A stretch of 64,000 bases of DNA, taken from Actinomycetospora corticicola (lineage in GTDB: Bacteria; Actinomycetota; Actinomycetes; Mycobacteriales; Pseudonocardiaceae). The stretch lies in the NCBI RefSeq assembly GCF_013409505.1, contig NZ_JACCBN010000001.1:2976001-3040000 (forward strand), written 5' to 3'. Each line of letters opens with the position of its first letter. Within the stretch, counting starts at the first letter, position 1. Under the pieces are notes generated by a model. The model did no database searches, was not told the DNA's origin, and saw only the letters and a list, made by a program, of their open reading frames with translations. A program made the translations under genes and the position numbers. Of the stretch, positions 31,479 to 38,987 are shown piece by piece.

Positions 31479-31645
31479 TCGCCGAGGTGCGCGACGCCCT
31501 GGAGCAGGTCGCCCGCGACGACGACCTCGACCACGCACCCGCCGTCATCCACGCCATCGCCCGCGGCGCCCGCGCCGCCGGCCGCGAGGTACTCACCCTC
31601 GACGACCTGACCACCATCGCCGACGAACTCGGGTGGCCGCCGTGA
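31475..31645 (+). CDS. 56-residue helical phage protein
   Basis: GTG at 31475 to TGA at 31645 encodes a compact helical protein (IAEVRDALEQVARDDDLDHA, VLTLDDLTTIADELGW) with good codon bias and a 4-bp overlap with the preceding stop. It ends the early block before the counter-oriented gene. Function unknown. Confidence 0.55.
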   Translation: MIAEVRDALEQVARDDDLDHAPAVIHAIARGARAAGREVLTLDDLTTIADELGWPP

Positions 31646-31652
31646 AGTTCCA

Positions 31653-31826
31653 TCACCAGCTCGACGGGCGTCCCGTCGCTCGCATCAGCTTCCCGAGCGC
31701 CTGCGCGAGGTCCGGCCACTCCTCACGCAGCCGCGCGACCTGGTCCTGGCCGCCGTTGCGGCACGCCCGCGCCACCTTCTCGGCGGCTTCGAGCTGGGCG
31801 GATTCACTCGTGCTGGCGTCGGTCAC
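31653..31826 (-). CDS. Small leftward gene inside the rightward early operon
   Basis: A 57-residue helical protein on the minus strand (SESAQLEAAEKVARACRNGG, WPDLAQALGKLM) filling a gap where the plus-strand frames read poorly. The GTG at 31826 lies 7 nt from a TAGCGT hexamer (31834-31839), the same hexamer and spacing used by the repressor, which suggests its own promoter and a leaderless transcript, possibly expressed in the lysogen. No -35 box is convincing. Function unknown; antisense to the early transcript. Confidence 0.5.
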   Translation of the reverse strand: MTDASTSESAQLEAAEKVARACRNGGQDQVARLREEWPDLAQALGKLMRATGRPSSW

Positions 31827-31856
31827 GTCCAGCACGCTAGCGACGAGGTGCGGGTG

Positions 31857-32114
31857 ATGAGCGAGGTGTTCCAGACCCAGGCCGCCGCTCGAACCCGACG
31901 TCGGGCCGCGCACTGGCACTGGCCCGGCGACCGCGTCCCGTACCGGCCCTACCCCGGCTCCGCCTGCGGCGACCACCGCCTCGCCCGCGAGCACGGCCGC
32001 GACCCGGCAGGCGTGCCCGCCGAGGCACGGTGCCGGGCACGCGGCTGCCGCGAACGGTGGGCCGCCGTCGAGCAGGGCCCGGACCTGATGACCGTGACGA
32101 CGGAGGGACCGTGA
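31857..32114 (+). CDS. Small Cys/His-containing phage protein
   Basis: An 85-residue basic protein. GSACGDHRLAREHG and ARCRARGCRERW could provide Cys/His metal ligands. The ATG at 31857 is preferred because ACGAGG lies about 10 nt upstream; a GTG at 31848 is also possible. It restarts the rightward operon after the counter-oriented gene. Confidence 0.5.
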   Translation: MSEVFQTQAAARTRRRAAHWHWPGDRVPYRPYPGSACGDHRLAREHGRDPAGVPAEARCRARGCRERWAAVEQGPDLMTVTTEGP

Positions 32115-32375
32115 TGGACGTACCCGAGCTGTGGGTGGTCAGAGAGCGCGCGGCCTTCCCGTCTGTGGGGGCGCCGGAAGCCCGACGGCCTGTTCTTCGC
32201 GTTCGCTCCCACCGGCACCGAGCAGCCCGTCCACCTGCTGGACGAGCTGCCTGACGACGCCGTGCTGCTCGTGCCTGCCGAGCCCGTCGACGAGAAGGGC
32301 CGCGGCGAGACGTACTGGCGCGGCCACGCCGACGGGCGGATGGCCGAGCGGGCCGACCGAGGAGGAAACCTCTGA
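32114..32375 (+). pseudogene. Early gene split by a frame change (possible programmed shift)
   Basis: From the ATG at 32114 the reading MDVPELWVVRERAAFPSV is sensible, but the frame then ends in unlikely Arg/Pro/His-rich text at 32254. From about 32166 another frame reads WGRRKPDGLFFAF, then HLLDELPDDAVLLVPAEPV, to TGA at 32375. It has no start codon of its own and its stop overlaps the next ATG. The junction is at TCTGTGGGGG (32162-32171). A 2-nt loss (TG from a TGTG run) or a -2/+1 ribosomal shift would explain it. Confidence 0.55.
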
Positions 32376-32554
32376 TGCAGTTCACCTGGCACGTCACCAC
32401 CGTCGCCGGCCTGCGCGAGTTCCTCGCGCGCTGCGAGCAGCTCGGCGTGTCCGACGACGCCCCGCTGCACGCCCGCACCGGGTTCGACGTCAGCCAGGCC
32501 GGGCCGCCGCTCAAGCAGCTGACCGTCCGGCACGACGACGGGCAGCGCCGATGA
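32375..32554 (+). CDS. 59-residue phage protein, unknown
   Basis: ATG at 32375 (overlapping the previous stop) to TGA at 32554. It encodes MQFTWHVTTVAGLREFLARC, then helices and a short beta hairpin (LKQLTVRHDDG). Good frame and overlaps on both sides support coding. Function unknown. Confidence 0.5.
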   Translation: MQFTWHVTTVAGLREFLARCEQLGVSDDAPLHARTGFDVSQAGPPLKQLTVRHDDGQRR

Positions 32555-33231
32555 CCGGCAGCACCTGCCTGCTCGACCAGCGACCCACCGGCGACGGCGG
32601 ACATCTCTGCCGCGGCTGTACCGACCGGCTCCGCCGCGACCTCGACGCTGTCCCCGACATCGTCTCCGAACTCCTCGTCACCGTCTCCCGCCAAGACCAC
32701 GTCCAGCCCGTCCGCGCCGGCCGCAGCACCGCCACCCCCCTCGTCTACAACCCCGACGCCAGCGACGAACTCACCGACCTCGCCTACCTCCTCGGGTCCT
32801 GGTCCCGATGCATGGCCGATGACCTCGGCATGAAGCTCGAGGTCCCCGACACCCCCGACACCCCCGCCGCCCACGCCGCGTGGCTCGCGCTCCGACTCCG
32901 CGTCATCCGCCACCACCCCGCCGTCGACGACCTCGCCGGCGAGATCGGGCACGCCGTCGCCCGCGGTCGCCGCGCCGTCGACGTCCACGACGTCGCCAGC
33001 CGCTTCCTCGTCGGCCCCTGCCCGCAGCTCACCGACGGCTGGTTCTGCGACGGCGACGTCCAGGCCACCATCACCACCACCCGCGACGAACCACCCACCA
33101 TGGCCTGCCTGCGCTGCCACCACACCTGGCGCGCCGAGCAGTGGCTCCGCGCTGGCAAGCTCATCGCCAACCGCCGCGACGAGATCGGCTGGCGCCCACC
33201 CGCTCGCACCCGAGCCGGAGCCGACACGTGA
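32551..33231 (+). CDS. Zinc-ribbon phage protein
   Basis: A 226-residue protein. The N-terminal TCLLDQRPTGDGGHLCRGCT gives a Cys...Cys-x2-Cys site and continues as LRRDLDAVPDIVSELLVTVS; the C-terminal part has GWFCDGDV and MACLRCHHTW, a second Cys/His cluster, before a helical end. This two-finger layout recurs in actinophages and integrative elements next to small HTH genes. It probably contacts DNA; exact role unknown. Confidence 0.55.
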   Translation: MTGSTCLLDQRPTGDGGHLCRGCTDRLRRDLDAVPDIVSELLVTVSRQDHVQPVRAGRSTATPLVYNPDASDELTDLAYLLGSWSRCMADDLGMKLEVPDTPDTPAAHAAWLALRLRVIRHHPAVDDLAGEIGHAVARGRRAVDVHDVASRFLVGPCPQLTDGWFCDGDVQATITTTRDEPPTMACLRCHHTWRAEQWLRAGKLIANRRDEIGWRPPARTRAGADT

Positions 33232-33434
33232 GCGACTGGTGGCCCGTCGCCGACGCCGCCCAGTTCGTCGAGGTGTCCCGGCGAACCATCTCCCGGTGGG
33301 TCCACGACGGCCGCATCACCCACCGCGACCGCAACGGCGTCACCCTCGTCGACCTCGACGAGCTCGCCCAGCTCGTCGACCACCGCGGCGACGGCGGCCG
33401 TCTCCCGAGGACACCGCGAGCGAGCCGGACTTGA
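33228..33434 (+). CDS. MerR/excisionase-like helix-turn-helix protein
   Basis: A 68-residue DNA-binding protein: PVADAAQFVEVSRRTISRWV is a winged-helix reading head of the MerR/Xis type, followed by HDGRITHRDRNGVTLVDLDE. It is the last early gene and directly precedes the operator-like array and late genes, so a late-gene regulator is at least as likely as an excisionase. Its stop overlaps a consensus TTGACA. Confidence 0.65.
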   Translation: MSDWWPVADAAQFVEVSRRTISRWVHDGRITHRDRNGVTLVDLDELAQLVDHRGDGGRLPRTPRASRT

Positions 33435-33459
33435 CAACTCACCGTAGTGACCGGATCCT
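33431..33459 (+). promoter_or_regulatory. Possible late promoter with consensus -35
   Basis: TTGACA (33431-33436) is a perfect -35 hexamer; after 17 bp the -10 position reads GATCCT, a poor match. An activator-dependent promoter for the late operon would fit, but the -10 weakness keeps this tentative. Confidence 0.35.
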
Positions 33460-33510
33460 GCCGTCATCCGTGGTCGTGTGTCTCCGACCGGAACCCGTCG
33501 CTCATCGAGC

Positions 33511-33560
33511 AGGCGCAGAACTGTCCGAAGATAGTTCGAATTAGTTCGAGATAGTTCTGC
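33511..33560. promoter_or_regulatory. 10-bp-phased operator-like array before the late genes
   Basis: Decamers ATAGTTCGAA (33531-33540), TTAGTTCGAG (33541-33550) and ATAGTTCTGC (33551-33560) follow one another without gap, preceded by a weaker CTGTCCGAAG (33521-33530). The block is bracketed by an inverted repeat GCAGAACT (33515-33522) / AGTTCTGC (33553-33560). It is the most AT-rich spot nearby and ends 12 bp before the next start codon. Confidence 0.6.
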
Positions 33561-33571
33561 GGGGTGAACTG

Positions 33572-33670
33572 ATGCCCAGACGCGGCAAAGGCGTACCGAA
33601 GCCCGGCGGCAAGAAAGACAAGCGATTCAAGGGCCGAGGGCAGAAACCCGGCCCGAAGAAGAAGACCTGA
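33572..33670 (+). CDS. 32-residue highly basic peptide
   Basis: ATG at 33572 to TGA at 33670 encodes MPRRGKGVPKPGGKKDKRFK and a further Gly/Lys/Pro-rich stretch, almost entirely Lys, Arg, Gly and Pro. Its stop overlaps the start of the next basic protein (ATGA), which supports it as a gene. Nucleic-acid binding is likely; nothing more can be said. Confidence 0.5.
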   Translation: MPRRGKGVPKPGGKKDKRFKGRGQKPGPKKKT

Positions 33671-33864
33671 TGGTCAGCGCCCGAGGCGGGAAGTACGGGT
33701 ACGTCGTACGTAGCCGCCAGAACGTGTACCGGGCCTTGCGCCGGCAGGGCAAGTCCAAGCGCATCGCAGCCATGATCGCCAACCGGGGCGACACCTTCGC
33801 CGAGCGCAGCGCCATGGCACGCAAGGCGGCACGCACCCGCAAGCGCCGCGGCCGCAAGCGCTGA
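33670..33864 (+). CDS. Small basic protein resembling the DUF7218 type
   Basis: A 64-residue protein with the run VYRALRRQGKSKRIAAMIAN followed by a long Lys/Arg helix (ARKAARTRKRRGRKR). The 'R-x-G-K-S-K-x-x-A-A-x-I-A-N' pattern recurs in small actinobacterial/phage proteins of unknown function (DUF7218 from memory). Likely nucleic-acid binding. It lies between the operator array and the HNH gene. Confidence 0.5.
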   Translation: MVSARGGKYGYVVRSRQNVYRALRRQGKSKRIAAMIANRGDTFAERSAMARKAARTRKRRGRKR

Positions 33865-34193
33865 TGCCCCGCGCACCCAAGCGGTGCGCACGCTGCACCG
33901 TCCAGGTCGTCGGCGTCACCTACTGCCCGAGCTGCACCCAGGCACGGCAGTGGGAAGGCGCCGGGCACGGCGCACCCCGCGTCGTCACCGCCCTGCACGC
34001 CCGCGTCGTCGCCGAGGAGCCTGTGTGCGCGTGCGGGGCACCGAGCACCGAGGCCGGCCACATCGTCGCCCGCGCTCTCGGCGGCCGCGACGTCCGCGAG
34101 AACCTCCGCGGGCAGTGCACACGCTGCAACCGCGAACAGATCATCACCGACAGAATCGCGGCGCAATTCTCGGCGCCGCTCACATTCGAATGA
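33864..34193 (+). CDS. HNH endonuclease
   Basis: A 109-residue protein with an N-terminal zinc ribbon (CARCTVQVVGVTYCPSC) and an HNH core: AGHIVARALGGRD, then ENLRGQCTRCNREQI with the structural Cys pair. Genes of this type sit just before the terminases of HK97-like cos phages and assist terminase cleavage. The position here, directly before the small terminase, matches. Confidence 0.85.
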   Translation: MPRAPKRCARCTVQVVGVTYCPSCTQARQWEGAGHGAPRVVTALHARVVAEEPVCACGAPSTEAGHIVARALGGRDVRENLRGQCTRCNREQIITDRIAAQFSAPLTFE

Positions 34194-34352
34194 TCAATTG
34201 GGGGTGGGGACCCCCTCCCCCGGCCAACAGGAATACCGGCCGGCTCTGCGAATTTTTGTCCCTACGGTTCAGCACGTCGCGCCCGGGCGGGCCCCGCGCC
34301 GACGTGATCTCCAACTCTCGGCGCCGGGCGCGCCGGGGAGGAGCGCTCCACC
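34194..34352. other. HNH-terS intergenic region, candidate cos/packaging site
   Basis: This 159-bp gene-free interval contains a G-run/C-run dyad (34200-34221), an AT-rich patch AATTTTTGTC near 34251, and GC-rich palindromes GGGCGGGCCC- and GGCGCCGGGCGC-like near 34283-34332. In HNH-carrying siphoviruses cos usually lies at this point. The cut position cannot be read from one prophage copy. Confidence 0.4.
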
Positions 34353-34826
34353 ATGCCGGCGCACAAGAAGGACGAGACGACCAGGCGACGCGCGAACGTC
34401 GCCGCGACGCGCACCCAGCTCGGGCACGCTGAGGCCGCGGGCCGGCCGAGGCTGCCGCAGTTCGCGCCGGGCAAGACGCGCTGGCATCCGCAGGCGCTGC
34501 GGTGGTGGGCCGAGCTGTGGGACTCGCCGATGGCGTCGCAGTACCTGCGCATGGACGTGCGCGGGCTGCTGCGCCTCGCGGTCCTCGAGCACGACTACTG
34601 GTCGGCAGTGGACTCGCGGACCAGGCTGGCGGTCGAGGCGCAGATCGAACGGGCGCAGCGCGACTACGGCCTCACGCCGTACGACCGCCGCCGTCTGGAA
34701 TGGTCGGTGACGACGGCGTCGCCGGTACGCCCGATCTCGACGGCGCCGTCCCGTGCGGCCGCCGAGGCGGCGCCGGAGCCCCCGCCGCGGGCCGACCCGC
34801 GGACCGCTCTGCACGCCCTGTCCTGA
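34353..34826 (+). CDS. Phage terminase small subunit
   Basis: A 157-residue basic protein with FAPGKTRWHPQALRWWAELW, a motif common to actinophage small terminases, then MDVRGLLRLAVLEHDYW and a helical oligomerisation segment (VEAQIERAQRDYGLTPYDRR) and a disordered tail. It recognises the packaging site and loads the large subunit encoded 3 bp downstream. A GGGGAGGAG box precedes the ATG. Confidence 0.85.
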   Translation: MPAHKKDETTRRRANVAATRTQLGHAEAAGRPRLPQFAPGKTRWHPQALRWWAELWDSPMASQYLRMDVRGLLRLAVLEHDYWSAVDSRTRLAVEAQIERAQRDYGLTPYDRRRLEWSVTTASPVRPISTAPSRAAAEAAPEPPPRADPRTALHALS

Positions 34827-34829
34827 CCT

Positions 34830-36452
34830 GTGGCTGTCCTGCTGGTCCCGCCGGCGGACCCGGAGCCGTGGCCGACGCTGGGCCCGCAGGTGTGCGACCT
34901 GATCGAGGCGCGCTGCGTGTTCGGGCCGGGGTCGCTGAAGGGGCAGCCGGCGGTGCTCGCCGACGAGGTCCGGGCGCTGATCTACCGGGCCTACGAGCTG
35001 CACCCGCGCTCGTCGCCGCGAGCGGGTCGTCGCCGGTTCTCCCGGTTCGGCTACTCGGCGCGGAAGGGCTCGGCGAAGACCGAGGTGCTGGCGTGGCTGG
35101 CGTTCGCCGAGTTGCACGCCGAGGGCCCGGTTCGGTTCGCCGGGTGGGACGCCGCGGGGCAGCCGGTGGGCCGCCCTGTCACCGACCCGTACATCCCGCT
35201 GCTGGCCTACGCCCGCGAGCAGGTCGAGGAGCTCGCGTTCGGGGCGTTGTTCCTGATGGTCACCGAGGGCCCAGACGCCGACCTGTTCGACGCCGGCCTG
35301 GAGCGCATCCAGCGCCTCGACGCCCGCGGTCGGGCGGACGGGAAGGCGGTCCCGCTGTCCGGGTCGCCGAACGCCCGTGACGGCGCGCGCACCACGTTCC
35401 AGGGGTTCGACGAGCCGCACCGCCTGACGCTGCCGTCGCACCGCGACGCGCACGAGACGATGCTCGCGAACATCCCGAAGCGGCCCCTCGAGCAGCCGTG
35501 GTCGGCGTACGTGACGACGGCGGGCCAGCCTGGGCAGCACTCGATCGCCGAGGACCTGCACGGCGAGGCGCAGGCCATCGCGGGCGGCGACGTCGCCCGG
35601 CCGCGGCTGTTCTACTTCCACCGCGAGGCCGGCCTCGACAACGACCTGTCGACTCACGAGGGTCGGGTCGCCGCCGTGGCGGAGGCCTCGGCGCCGCACG
35701 TGGCCGCGTTCTCCGACCTCGACGAGATCGCCGAGCAGTGGGAGCGCCCGGGCGCGGACCTGCAGTACCTCGAGCGGGTGTGGCTGAACCGGTGGACCCA
35801 AGCCGCGGCGCAGGCGTTCAGCCCCGGCCGGTTCGCCGACCTGATCCGCCCCGGCTACCGCATCCCGCCGGGGTCGCTGGTGACCGCCGGGTTCGACGGG
35901 GCACGGTTCCGCGACGCCGCGGGCCTGGTCCTCACCGAGGTTTCCACCGGGCATCAGCAGCTGTGGTGGCGCGCTGAGGAACGCGGCCAGCTCGAGGGCT
36001 ACGAGGTGGACCCGGGCGAGGCCACCGAGGCACTGGCCGCGGCGATGGAGCGCTTCACGGTGTGGCGGCTCTACGGGGACCCGCCGCACTTCGTGGAGAC
36101 GATGGGCGAGTGGGCGGGCCGCTGGCCCGACCAGGTCGAGGAGTGGTGGACCAACCGTCGCCGGCCGATGGCCGAGGCGGTGCGGGCCTACCGCGAGGCG
36201 ATCGAGGCGGCGCAGCTGTCCCACGACGGCGACGCCGACTTCGCCCGGCACGTCGGCAACGCCGGGAAGCGGCTGACGAACCTGCGCGACGAGGACACCG
36301 GCGAGTGGCTGTGGATCCTCGGGAAGCTGCACCCGGACCGGAAGTTCGACTTCGCGATGGCCGCGGTCCTGTCGTGGCGGGCCCGGCTCGATGCGCTGCG
36401 TCAGGGCGCGACGGTGCCCGACGAGACGTTCGTGCCGGTCCGCATCCGCTGA
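34830..36452 (+). CDS. Phage terminase large subunit
   Basis: A 540-residue packaging motor. The ATPase Walker A SARKGSAKT is at residues 76-84, and Walker B TTFQGFDEPH ends in Asp194-Glu195. The C-terminal RNase H-like nuclease has Asp356 in AGFDGARFRDAAG and Asp507 in KFDFAMAAV. It cuts and translocates DNA into the procapsid through the portal. The GTG at 34830 lies directly after the small-subunit stop, indicating coupled synthesis. Confidence 0.93.
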   Translation: MAVLLVPPADPEPWPTLGPQVCDLIEARCVFGPGSLKGQPAVLADEVRALIYRAYELHPRSSPRAGRRRFSRFGYSARKGSAKTEVLAWLAFAELHAEGPVRFAGWDAAGQPVGRPVTDPYIPLLAYAREQVEELAFGALFLMVTEGPDADLFDAGLERIQRLDARGRADGKAVPLSGSPNARDGARTTFQGFDEPHRLTLPSHRDAHETMLANIPKRPLEQPWSAYVTTAGQPGQHSIAEDLHGEAQAIAGGDVARPRLFYFHREAGLDNDLSTHEGRVAAVAEASAPHVAAFSDLDEIAEQWERPGADLQYLERVWLNRWTQAAAQAFSPGRFADLIRPGYRIPPGSLVTAGFDGARFRDAAGLVLTEVSTGHQQLWWRAEERGQLEGYEVDPGEATEALAAAMERFTVWRLYGDPPHFVETMGEWAGRWPDQVEEWWTNRRRPMAEAVRAYREAIEAAQLSHDGDADFARHVGNAGKRLTNLRDEDTGEWLWILGKLHPDRKFDFAMAAVLSWRARLDALRQGATVPDETFVPVRIR

Positions 36453-36468
36453 CGAGGAGGTGACGCGC

Positions 36469-37992
36469 GTGCCGCTGGGCGAGGTCGACACCCCGGAGTC
36501 TGCTGCCTGGTGGATGCGCGAGCTCTCCGAGGAGCTCCTCGAGCGACGGCACCGCATCGAGCCGCTGTGGCAGCGGTACTGCGGGAACCCGCCGCTGCCC
36601 GAGCTCGGGAACCCGGGGGCGACGAAGAACCGCCGCGACGTGTGGCGGGCGTTCCAGCGCAAGGCCCGGACGAACTACGCCGAGCTGATCGTCGCCGCCC
36701 CCCTCGAGCGGCTCACCCCGCTCGGGTTCCGCACCTCGGCGGCCGGCACCGGCGAGACCGCGGACATCGACGCCCGGGCGCTGCGGTGGTGGCAGGCCAA
36801 CGAGATGCCGATCCGCTCCGGCGACATCATCGAGTGGATGCTCGTCATGGGCACCGCCTACGGCATCGTCGGCCCACCCGACCCGGACGACGACCAGCAT
36901 CCCGACGTGCCGGTGATGACCGCCGAGGACCCCCGATTCGTGATCACCCGCCATGACTCGGTGCGCTCCTCGCGGGTGCGGGCGGCGCTGAAGCTGTTCT
37001 ACGACGACGAGGTCCGCCGCGACGTCGCGTTCCTGTACCTGCCCGGGCGGGTGCTGCGCATCGAGCGCGACGGCCGCGAGGGCACCAGCGAGCTCGGGCG
37101 CCGCCGGTTCCGGTTCGACGCCCGCTCGTGGGACGTCGTCGACGAGCAGGCCCTGCCCGACGGCATGTCGCGCACAGTGCCGGTGGTGCGATTCGAGAAC
37201 CGCCGCGGACTCGGCGAGTTCGAGGCCCACCTCGACCACCTCGACCGCATCAACCACATGCTGCTGCAGCGGATCGTGATCGCGACCCTGCAGGCGTTCC
37301 GGCAGCGCGCGGTGAAGGGCGTCCCGAAGAACGACCCGAAGACCGGGGAACCGATCGACTACTCGGACGTGTTCACCAACGACCCGGCGGCGCTGTGGCT
37401 GCTGCCGGCCACGGCGGACATGTGGGAGTCCGGGCAGGTCGACCTCACCCCGATCCTCACCTCGGTCCGCGACGACGTCCGCGACCTCGCCGCGGTGACC
37501 CGCCGCCCGGTGCAGCACTTCATCCCCGACCAGGCCAACCAGTCCGCGGAGGGCGCCTCGGCGTCGCGGGAGTCCCTGGTCTACCTCGCCGAGGACCGGC
37601 AGGTCCGCGCCGGCGCCGGGTTCGCCGCGATGCAGGCCCTCGGGTTCCGCTACGTCGCCGACGCGCAGCGCTCCGACCCGCTGACCATCGAGACGCTGTG
37701 GCGCCCCCTGGAGCGGTTCTCGCTGACCGAGCGCGCCAGCGCCGCGGTGCAGGCGCAGACCGCCGGGGTGCCGTGGGAGGCCCGCATGCGGGACTTCCTG
37801 CAGTACGAGCCCGAGCAGATCGAGGTTCTCCGTGCAGAGCGCGCAGAGGACCTGTTCTACGCGGCGCCCGCCGCCACCGACCCGCAGCGCGGCGTCCCGA
37901 CCGCCGCCGCCACGGCCCCCGCGGTCGAGCAGCCGCGGACCGCGAACACCGACCCGGCGACCCCACCCGCAGCCGCACAGGCCGCGCGGTGA
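36469..37992 (+). CDS. Phage portal protein (SPP1 gp6-like)
   Basis: A 507-residue portal. Typical features are RRHRIEPLWQRYCGNPPLPE near the N-terminus, NYAELIVAAPLERLTPLGF, WMLVMGTAYGIVG and a long stem region (LDRINHMLLQRIVIATLQAF). The GTG at 36469 is chosen because GAGGAGG lies 8 nt upstream; a GTG at 36460 overlaps that box. It forms the dodecameric vertex ring for packaging and tail joining. Confidence 0.9.
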   Translation: MPLGEVDTPESAAWWMRELSEELLERRHRIEPLWQRYCGNPPLPELGNPGATKNRRDVWRAFQRKARTNYAELIVAAPLERLTPLGFRTSAAGTGETADIDARALRWWQANEMPIRSGDIIEWMLVMGTAYGIVGPPDPDDDQHPDVPVMTAEDPRFVITRHDSVRSSRVRAALKLFYDDEVRRDVAFLYLPGRVLRIERDGREGTSELGRRRFRFDARSWDVVDEQALPDGMSRTVPVVRFENRRGLGEFEAHLDHLDRINHMLLQRIVIATLQAFRQRAVKGVPKNDPKTGEPIDYSDVFTNDPAALWLLPATADMWESGQVDLTPILTSVRDDVRDLAAVTRRPVQHFIPDQANQSAEGASASRESLVYLAEDRQVRAGAGFAAMQALGFRYVADAQRSDPLTIETLWRPLERFSLTERASAAVQAQTAGVPWEARMRDFLQYEPEQIEVLRAERAEDLFYAAPAATDPQRGVPTAAATAPAVEQPRTANTDPATPPAAAQAAR

Positions 37993-38900
37993 CTGCCCCC
38001 GCCCCGCAGCTCCTCGCCGCCGGCGCCGCAACCGCAACCGCGGCTGATGTCGCCGCCAGCCTGGCGGCGCGCCCGACGCTGACGCTGCTGCAGGGAGGGC
38101 TCGCCGCCTCCGCCCTCGTCGACCGGCAGGCCAGCGCCCGCGACCGCATCGCCGCCGGCACGCTGACGCTGATCTCCCGGCAGTGGGACACCGTGCTCGA
38201 CCCCCGCGACCCCGAGGTCATCGACACCGTCTCGCGCGGCGTGCTCACCCTGATCCAGGGCGGCCAATCCGCCACGGCCAACGTCACCGCCGCCTACCTG
38301 CGCAGCGTCCTCACGCAGATCACCAGCCGCCACGTCGCCTACGCAGCGGCCGGCGCCGCGGCCGGTGTCGTCCTTCAGGCCACGCTCCGCGGCATCCAGA
38401 ACCCCGAGCAGGCGTACTGGCGCCCGTTCGAGCAGTGGCGCTACCTGCGCTCCACCGGCGTCCCCGACGACGTCGCGAAGGAGCGGGCCCGTCGTCGGCT
38501 GCTCATCATGGCCGACACCGACCTGACGATGGCCATGCGCGAAGGCGCCCGGCAGACCCTCGAGGACGTCGAGGAGGTCACCGGCTACCGGCGAGTGATC
38601 CACCCCGAGGAGTCCCGCGGCGGGACCTGCGGGCTCTGCCTCGCCGCCTCGGACCGCGTCTACCACCGCGGTGACCTGCTCCCGATCCACGCCCGCTGCT
38701 GCTGCGAGGTCATGCCCCGCACCCGCAGCCACGACCCCGGCCACGAGCTCAACCAGGACGACCTCGCCCGGCTCTACACCGCCGCGGGCGACTCCACCGC
38801 CGGACCCGACCTGAAGAAAGTCCAGGTCCGCGACCACGGCGAGCTCGGGCCCGTGCTCACCCCCGCGGGCCAGTCGATCGCGCCGCCGCAGGCGGCCTGA
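37989..38900 (+). CDS. MuF-like head morphogenesis protein
   Basis: A 303-residue minor head protein following the portal with a 4-bp overlap. Its C-terminal part holds the MuF-type Cys/His motif GTCGLCLAASDRVYH then LLPIHARCCCEVMP. The N-terminal two thirds are helical and rich in Ala. MuF proteins sit inside the head and can be ejected with DNA; no toxin domain is fused here. Confidence 0.82.
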   Translation: MTAPAPQLLAAGAATATAADVAASLAARPTLTLLQGGLAASALVDRQASARDRIAAGTLTLISRQWDTVLDPRDPEVIDTVSRGVLTLIQGGQSATANVTAAYLRSVLTQITSRHVAYAAAGAAAGVVLQATLRGIQNPEQAYWRPFEQWRYLRSTGVPDDVAKERARRRLLIMADTDLTMAMREGARQTLEDVEEVTGYRRVIHPEESRGGTCGLCLAASDRVYHRGDLLPIHARCCCEVMPRTRSHDPGHELNQDDLARLYTAAGDSTAGPDLKKVQVRDHGELGPVLTPAGQSIAPPQAA

Positions 38901-38912
38901 CCCCTCCAGCTG

Positions 38913-38932
38913 CTCGCCGGCCCCTCGGCGAG
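38913..38932 (+). terminator. Short hairpin after the MuF-like gene
   Basis: CTCGCCG (38913-38919) and CGGCGAG (38926-38932) form a 7-bp stem with a 6-nt loop, 12 bp after the stop. Without a U-tract it may only attenuate, or adjust the ratio of portal/MuF to scaffold and capsid. Confidence 0.4.
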
Positions 38933-38987
38933 AGCACGACCCGCGGCCGGGCGCCGCGGTCCCTCGACGAGTCCGGGAGGCTCGCGC

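Noticed and set aside
31642-31857. Plus-strand frame beginning with GTG AAG TTC after the 56-residue gene
   Set aside because: The Ser/Arg-rich product is unlike coding sequence, whereas the opposite strand gives a good helical protein.
37989-38900. MuF-fused polymorphic toxin
   Set aside because: The protein ends shortly after the MuF Cys/His motif with no added C-terminal toxin domain.
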